Assembly: GCF_024343575.1 (NCBI RefSeq)
Contig: NZ_RJUA01000001.1
Location: 525,086-589,085 of the forward strand
Length of the DNA: 64,000 bases
Direction: 5' to 3'
Source: Lacihabitans sp. LS3-19
Lineage (GTDB): Bacteria; Bacteroidota; Bacteroidia; Cytophagales; Spirosomataceae
Part shown: piece by piece, positions 59,968-64,000 of the stretch
Position numbering within the stretch: the first letter of the stretch is position 1
How the letters are laid out: each line of letters begins with the position of its first letter
Notes under the pieces: generated by a model
Database searches by the model: none
What the model was told of the DNA's origin: nothing
Seen by the model: only the letters and a program-made list of their open reading frames with translations
Made by a program: the position numbers and the translations under genes

Positions 59968-60354
59968 ATGCAGGTAATCAATACCGTTGGTAGAAGAAAA
60001 ACAGCAGTTGCACGTATCTATATGAAGCCTGGTAAAGGTGACGTGACCATCAATGGTCGTGAGATGGCAACTTATTTCCCTACAGAAGTGCTTCAAATTA
60101 TTTTGAATCAGCCTTTTGGTGTAGTAGATGCTACGGGAAAATATGATCTTAAAGTTAACGTAAGAGGTGGCGGTATCGCAGGACAAGCAGAAGCTATTAG
60201 AATGGCAATTGCTCGTGCACTTTGCGAAGCAGACACGGAAAACAGACCTCCGCTTAAGAAAGAAGGATTCCTTACAAGAGACTCGCGTATGGTTGAGCGT
60301 AAGAAATACGGACGTGCTAAAGCTCGTAAGAAATTCCAGTTCTCGAAACGTTAA
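59968..60354 (+). CDS. rpsI: 30S ribosomal protein S9
   Basis: A 128-residue small-subunit protein. Recognised from N-T-V-G-R-R-K-T-A-V-A-R-I-Y, G-K-G-D-V-T-I-N-G-R, G-G-G-I-A-G-Q-A-E-A-I-R-M-A-I-A-R-A-L and the basic tail ending K-K-F-Q-F-S-K-R, which reaches into the decoding site. It follows rplM as in nearly all bacteria. Confidence 0.97.
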   Translation: MQVINTVGRRKTAVARIYMKPGKGDVTINGREMATYFPTEVLQIILNQPFGVVDATGKYDLKVNVRGGGIAGQAEAIRMAIARALCEADTENRPPLKKEGFLTRDSRMVERKKYGRAKARKKFQFSKR

Positions 60355-60360
60355 TCGATT

Positions 60361-60490
60361 TAATTTGTTAATTCGGCAATACGTTAATGGACTAATTAAG
60401 TTTAGTTTTTCATTAACAAATTATTGAATTAACAAATTAACAATTTATTCTCGTCCAGACAGTGCTTATCGTGCCCGATGTACTGTGCTG
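60361..60490 (+). promoter_or_regulatory. Inverted repeats and structured leader before rpsB
   Basis: Two elements fill the rpsI-rpsB gap. The first is a pair of perfect 13-base arms (60361-60373 and 60427-60439). The second is a compact hairpin at 60459-60486, ACAGT...ATCG-tgcc-CGAT...ACTGT, about 40 bases before the rpsB ATG. The second resembles a protein-binding leader; the first could slow or stop transcription after rpsI. No exact -33/-7 pair was found. Confidence 0.4.
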
Positions 60491-60528
60491 CAAATTCAAT
60501 TATTTTCAAAACATTTTAAACAATTCAA

Positions 60529-61494
60529 ATGGCACAAATTCAATACAAGGACCTCTTAGATGCAGGTGTTCACTTTGGTCACCTTACACGTAAGTGGGAT
60601 CCAAGAATGGCTCCATATATTTTTATGGAGAAAAATGGTATTCACATCATTGATCTTAATCAGTCAATAACTAGCTTAGCAGCTGCTCAGGCATTTGTTA
60701 AAAGCGTAGTTCGTTCTGGAAGAAAAATTATGTTTGTGGCTACAAAGAAACAAGCACAAGAGATTGTTTCTGAAGAAGCAAAACGCCTTAAAATGCCTTT
60801 CGTAACTGAAAGATGGTTAGGTGGTATGTTGACCAACTTCTCGACTATTAAAAAGTCATTGAAGAAAATGGGAAACATCGACAAAATGCTTTCTGATGAG
60901 GCTACTGCTGCAAATATTGCAAAAAGAGAAAAATTAATGTTAGGCCGTGAGAAGGCGAAATTGGAGAAATTGTTGGGCGGTGTTGCTGACCTTTCAAGAC
61001 TTCCAGCTGCACTTTTTGTTGTTGACGTTAAGCGTGAACACTTAGCTATTGCAGAAGCAAAAAGATTGGGTATTCCAGTTGTTGCAATGTGTGATACTAA
61101 CTCAAATCCTGAGATAGTTGATTATGCTATTCCTGCAAATGATGATGCTTACAAATCTGTATCTTTGATAACACTTGCTATTGGTAAGGCTATCGAAGAA
61201 GGTATTTTAGAAAGAAAAACTGATAAAGAATCTGCTGCTTTGCAAGAAGAAGAAGATGCAAAAAGAGCTGTTGACACTGCTAGAGAAGTTGTAAGTAGAG
61301 GTGATGATGAGCAAGGTGAAGGCGGAAAAAGAAAAAGAGTTAAAACAGCAGATGCTGCTGAAGCACCAAGTGCTCCTGAAGCTGAAGTTGTAGCAGAAGC
61401 ACCTGTAGCAGAAGTTGCTGAGGTTGTGGCAGAAGTTGTTGCTGAAGAAGCAGCACCAGAAGCAGCAGCTCCAAGCGAAGAAGCTGAGGCATAA
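60529..61494 (+). CDS. rpsB: 30S ribosomal protein S2 with extended Ala/Glu/Val-rich tail
   Basis: A 321-residue small-subunit protein. The core (1-230) shows L-L-D-A-G-V-H-F-G-H-L-T-R-K-W-D-P-R-M, the W-L-G-G-M-L-T-N-F-S-T-I region and P-V-V-A-M-C-D-T-N-S-N-P. Residues about 250-321 form an acidic, low-complexity tail with repeated V-A-E and A-E-A units, about 70 residues longer than the E. coli protein. Such tails are common in Bacteroidota S2. It pairs with tsf downstream, after a hairpin terminator. Confidence 0.96.
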   Translation: MAQIQYKDLLDAGVHFGHLTRKWDPRMAPYIFMEKNGIHIIDLNQSITSLAAAQAFVKSVVRSGRKIMFVATKKQAQEIVSEEAKRLKMPFVTERWLGGMLTNFSTIKKSLKKMGNIDKMLSDEATAANIAKREKLMLGREKAKLEKLLGGVADLSRLPAALFVVDVKREHLAIAEAKRLGIPVVAMCDTNSNPEIVDYAIPANDDAYKSVSLITLAIGKAIEEGILERKTDKESAALQEEEDAKRAVDTAREVVSRGDDEQGEGGKRKRVKTADAAEAPSAPEAEVVAEAPVAEVAEVVAEVVAEEAAPEAAAPSEEAEA

Positions 61495-61523
61495 GAAAGA
61501 ACGCTTCGATATGATTTTAGAAT

Positions 61524-61556
61524 AGCCCGAAGCATTGCTTTGGGCTGTTCGTTTTA
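61524..61556 (+). terminator. Hairpin between rpsB and tsf
   Basis: AGCCC and GGGCT arms (61524-61528 and 61542-61546) with an inner AGC/GCT stem, then a T-rich tail. It may reduce but not abolish read-through into tsf. Confidence 0.6.
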
Positions 61557-61597
61557 AAAAAAGACTTAAAGATTTATTTACAAAAAAATAATATAAA

Positions 61598-62431
61598 ATG
61601 AATATTACAGCAGCTGACGTTAACAAATTGCGTCAATTAACTGGATCAGGAATGATGGATTGTAAAAAAGCCCTTACTGAAGCTGAGGGAGATTTTGACA
61701 AAGCCGTGGAAGTATTGCGTAAAGCTGGACAAAAGGTAGCAGCTAAACGTGCTGACAATGAAACGTCGGAAGGAGTTGTATTGGTAGATGTAAGTGATAG
61801 CGGCAAAAGTGCGAAAGTTCTAGCATTAGCTTGTGAAACTGAGCCAGTTTCAAATGTTGATGATTTTAAAAATCTTGCTAATGCTATATTGCAAGTTGGT
61901 GTTAAGCACCATACTAAAGATGCAGAATCATTGTTAGCTACATCTATGGAAAATGGTAAAAGCGTACAAGAAAACATTACAGAGTTAATTGGTAAAATAG
62001 GTGAGAAAATAGTTGTATCGGCATTTCATCATGTTGAAGGCGAGCAAGTAGTTGCTTATATTCACAGCAATAAAAAAGCAGCTGGTATTGTTGCTTTCGA
62101 AAACACTGGCGGAGCTGATGTTAATGAATTAGGAAGAGACGTAGCGATGCAAATCGTGGCTATGAAGCCAGTAGGTTTGGATAAAGACAGCGTTGACCCA
62201 ACTATCGTAGAGAAAGAAATCGAAATTGGTAAAGAGCAAGCACGTGCTGAAGGTAAGCCTGAAGCTATGTTGGAGAAAATTGCAATGGGTAAATTGAATA
62301 AATTCTACAAAGAGCAAACATTGCTCAACCAAGAATTCGTTAAAGATGGTTCTTTGACCATTACTCAATTGCTTGAAAAAACTGTGAAAGGCTTGAAAAT
62401 CACTTCTTTCAAAAGAATTCAGATTGGATAA
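61598..62431 (+). CDS. tsf: Elongation factor Ts
   Basis: The nucleotide exchange factor for EF-Tu. The 277-residue protein begins I-T-A-A-D-V-N-K-L-R-Q-L-T-G-S-G-M-M-D-C-K-K-A-L-T-E-A (UBA-like domain). It has the core V-A-L/A-x-C-E-T-E-P-V-S and ends with the second subdomain (L-N-K-F-Y-K-E-Q-T-L-L-N-Q). The length and position after rpsB are standard. Confidence 0.97.
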   Translation: MNITAADVNKLRQLTGSGMMDCKKALTEAEGDFDKAVEVLRKAGQKVAAKRADNETSEGVVLVDVSDSGKSAKVLALACETEPVSNVDDFKNLANAILQVGVKHHTKDAESLLATSMENGKSVQENITELIGKIGEKIVVSAFHHVEGEQVVAYIHSNKKAAGIVAFENTGGADVNELGRDVAMQIVAMKPVGLDKDSVDPTIVEKEIEIGKEQARAEGKPEAMLEKIAMGKLNKFYKEQTLLNQEFVKDGSLTITQLLEKTVKGLKITSFKRIQIG

Positions 62432-62456
62432 TTTTTAGCTGTTAGCGTTTAGATAT

Positions 62457-62493
62457 AAAAGAACCCTGCAAATTGTTTTGTGGGGTCTTTTTT
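62457..62493 (+). terminator. Intrinsic terminator after tsf
   Basis: A stem of AGA-CCC with GGG-TCT containing a one-base bulge, extended by A-T pairs, and a T7 tail. It lies about 26 bases past the stop. Confidence 0.7.
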
Positions 62494-62555
62494 TGGATTT
62501 AAATATTTGAAACAGTAAATTAGCTATAAGTTCGACAAAATAATACATTAAAGAG

Positions 62556-63137
62556 ATGGAAATAACCAGTTTAAGTCAACTAGATTTAAATAAAAAGTAT
62601 AGCTATGCTGACTATTTTTCTTGGAAAATAAAAGAAAGAGTTGAACTGTTTATGGGCAAAATTTTTGAAATGTCACCTGCTCCTGCCAGTACTCATCAAC
62701 GAATTTCTAGGAACATTGGTACGGCTTTGATTAATTATTTAGACAAAACACCGTGTGAAGTATTTTATGCTCCATTCGATGTAAGATTGGAAAGGGAAAA
62801 GGAAGATAATCAAACTTTTACAGTAGTTCAACCCGATATTTGTGTTATTTGTGATGTTAAAAAGGTAGACGAAAGAGGCTGCAAAGGAGCTCCGGATCTT
62901 ATTGTTGAAATTCTTTCACCAGGCAATTCTACAAAAGAGATGAAAAACAAATTTGAGTTATATGAAAAGGCAGGAGTTTTAGAATATTGGATTGTCCAAC
63001 CATCAGATAAAACTATCTTTCAGTATGTTTTGATTGATGGACAATATGTTAACCACAAACCTACTACCTTTGAAGACACTCTTTATGCTTCTTGTATTGA
63101 TGGTTTTAGTTTGGTTTTGGATAAGGTTTTTAAGTGA
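62556..63137 (+). CDS. Uma2 family (DUF820) PD-(D/E)XK nuclease-like protein
   Basis: A 193-residue protein of the Uma2/DUF820 family, which has a restriction-endonuclease-like fold and is very abundant in cyanobacteria and Bacteroidota. The probable active-site residues are seen in V-Q-P-D-I-C-V-I-C-D and P-D-L-I-V-E-I-L-S-P-G-N-S, followed by K-F-E-L-Y-E-K-A-G-V-L-E-Y-W-I-V. The biological substrate of these proteins is not established; several are linked to mobile elements. It is a single gene next to an IS transposase. Confidence 0.9.
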   Translation: MEITSLSQLDLNKKYSYADYFSWKIKERVELFMGKIFEMSPAPASTHQRISRNIGTALINYLDKTPCEVFYAPFDVRLEREKEDNQTFTVVQPDICVICDVKKVDERGCKGAPDLIVEILSPGNSTKEMKNKFELYEKAGVLEYWIVQPSDKTIFQYVLIDGQYVNHKPTTFEDTLYASCIDGFSLVLDKVFK

Positions 63138-63221
63138 GAATATTTTTACTTTTAAGATTGTTTAAGTCGGGCGTCCTTAAGTATCGTAACCTACTAATTA
63201 CCAGTACTATATTTTAAAAAT

Positions 63222-63266
63222 AAAACCCCAAAAACCTCCAATTTCTTGGAAATTCGGGGTTTTTTG
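63222..63266 (+). terminator. Terminator hairpin between uma2 and the IS element
   Basis: Eight-base perfect arms AAAACCCC (63222-63229) and GGGGTTTT (63256-63263) with an inner AATTTC/GAAATT stem, then T residues. It ends the Uma2 transcript or shields the IS from outside transcription. Confidence 0.75.
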
Positions 63267-63297
63267 TTTATTTTAGAGCACCTTACCTCCCTAAAAT

Positions 63298-64000
63298 ATG
63301 GTGCAAAATACATTATTTTCTTTTGATAGCCCAATTTTTCCTGAATGGTATTTTTTCAATAATTCGACTGAGCTTGGGCGAATTTACAAGCTGATTCCTT
63401 GGGATGATTTGGTTAAAGTTCTTCCTGAAAAGAGGCACCCTGCTGGAGCCCCATCTTATCTCCCAAAAGCTGGTTATTTTGGCTTAATGTTTTTGAAACA
63501 TTATACTGGTTTAAGTGATGAAAAACTGATGGCAGCTTTCCAGACCAATTTTTCTTACCAAATGTTTTGTGGTTGTCGGTTAAAATTAAATGAGGTTATT
63601 CGTGATAATGCGTTTATTAGTCGTGTTCGAGGTTATTTGGCTAAATATTGTGATATGAATAAAATTCAAAAAATATTAGTTGAAGCATGGAAGGGTGAGC
63701 TCGAAAACACCAACGTTTTGATGATGGATGCTACTTGTTATGAGGTGCATATGCGTTTTCCAACCGACGTAAAACTACTTTGGGAGTCATGTACTTTTCT
63801 TTGGGAAGAGCAAATTCCAGGACTATGCAAATTGTCACGTTTAAAAATCCCTCGTTCAAAGTTTAAAGAACAAAAAATTAAGCAAGTAGATTTCTCTAAA
63901 AAAAGGAAAATAGGCATCAAAGCTAACAAAAAGCGAGTAAAATCACTCCTCAAACTACTTAAAAAAGGAATTGATGCATATCAGAATCTTTTAGATCAAA
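63298..64000 (+). mobile_element. IS transposase gene (IS5/IS1182-like, DUF772 N-terminus), cut by window end
   Basis: An open frame from the ATG at 63298 runs to the window edge (234 codons seen, no stop). The N-terminal part reads P-E-K-R-H-P-A-G-A-P-S-Y-L-P-K-A-G-Y-F-G-L-M-F-L-K-H-Y-T-G-L-S-D-E-K-L, as in the DUF772/InsH-type transposase N-terminus. The first catalytic Asp lies in M-M-D-A-T-C-Y-E-V-H-M-R-F-P-T-D at about residue 141. A basic region follows (S-K-K-R-K-I-G-I-K-A-N-K-K-R). The remaining catalytic residues and the right end lie beyond the window. The left IS end was not located. A TTTTAG/CTAAAA stem (63271-63296) directly before the ATG could limit translation from read-through transcripts. 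Confidence 0.85.

Noticed and set aside
61149..61626. Long Ala/Ser-rich and Cys/Phe-rich minus-strand frames over rpsB
   Set aside because: They mirror the low-complexity Ala/Glu/Val tail of ribosomal protein S2 and lack independent features.
1..64000. tRNA or rRNA genes
   Set aside because: Intergenic regions were read for cloverleaf-like pieces and conserved rRNA stretches, and none was found; a covariance-model scan would be decisive.

Overview
The window is a low-GC chromosomal segment from a member of the Bacteroidota, most likely a Cytophagales-type free-living bacterium. Evidence for this is a SusC/SusD pair, several Spase II-type lipoproteins, a single-subunit SdhC of the type B complex II, the gene order rplM-rpsI-rpsB-tsf, almost no Shine-Dalgarno sequences, and repeated copies of the Bacteroidota promoter pattern TTTG-N19-TAnnTTTG (for example at 8628-8658, 36943-36973 and 59258-59288). 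The species cannot be named from the sequence alone.

Layout. 1-4.9 kb: start of a lipoprotein gene, then susD and susC, all on the minus strand. 5-13.9 kb: a fused FAD/Fe-S oxidoreductase, a small membrane protein, an esterase with a glycogen-binding domain, an acyltransferase, a secreted NIF3-like protein and a GH67 alpha-glucuronidase. 14-23 kb: an accessory island with a Doc-type Fic toxin plus HTH partner, a B12-type radical SAM enzyme, an MqsR-like toxin with a DUF4065 (Panacea) antitoxin, a DUF2971 protein, a winged-helix Fic protein with its own operator array, and a frameshifted DUF3800 gene lying between two copies of the 3' end of tolC. 23-27.4 kb: a four-gene ABC efflux operon (ATPase, permease, HlyD, TolC) divergent from a MarR-like regulator.

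28-36.8 kb: an outer membrane protein, a 59-residue membrane protein, a secreted GH99/WbsX-like protein, DUF2461, idi, a three-gene cassette for non-phosphorylating sugar-acid oxidation (KdaD-like FAH, ketoglutarate semialdehyde dehydrogenase, SDR), and recF. 37-39.8 kb: PadR plus three paralogous membrane proteins of unknown function plus a pterin dehydratase, with overlapping genes. 39.8-57 kb: mostly core metabolism (pdhA, ribH, aspartate kinase, serS, sdhCAB, rseP, pyk, leuA) mixed with small regulators, and a methyltransferase gene broken at a T8 run. 57.4-59.1 kb: two unknown envelope genes. 59.2-62.4 kb: the ribosomal block rplM-rpsI, rpsB, tsf with structured leaders. 62.5-64 kb: a Uma2 nuclease-like gene and the start of an IS transposase cut by the window end.

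How the parts fit. GH67 releases (methyl)glucuronic acid from xylan fragments, SusCD imports oligosaccharides, and the FAH/ALDH/SDR cassette would feed a sugar acid into 2-oxoglutarate, next to complex II and pdhA. The linkage between these dispersed genes is inference. The most unusual material is the 14-23 kb island: a Fic protein whose catalytic His is Gln and whose promoter is covered by repeated half-sites, a 34-bp perfect direct repeat of the tolC end, and a homopolymer frameshift. The PadR/three-paralog operon is the best candidate for an undescribed system. No tRNA, rRNA or CRISPR array was seen.
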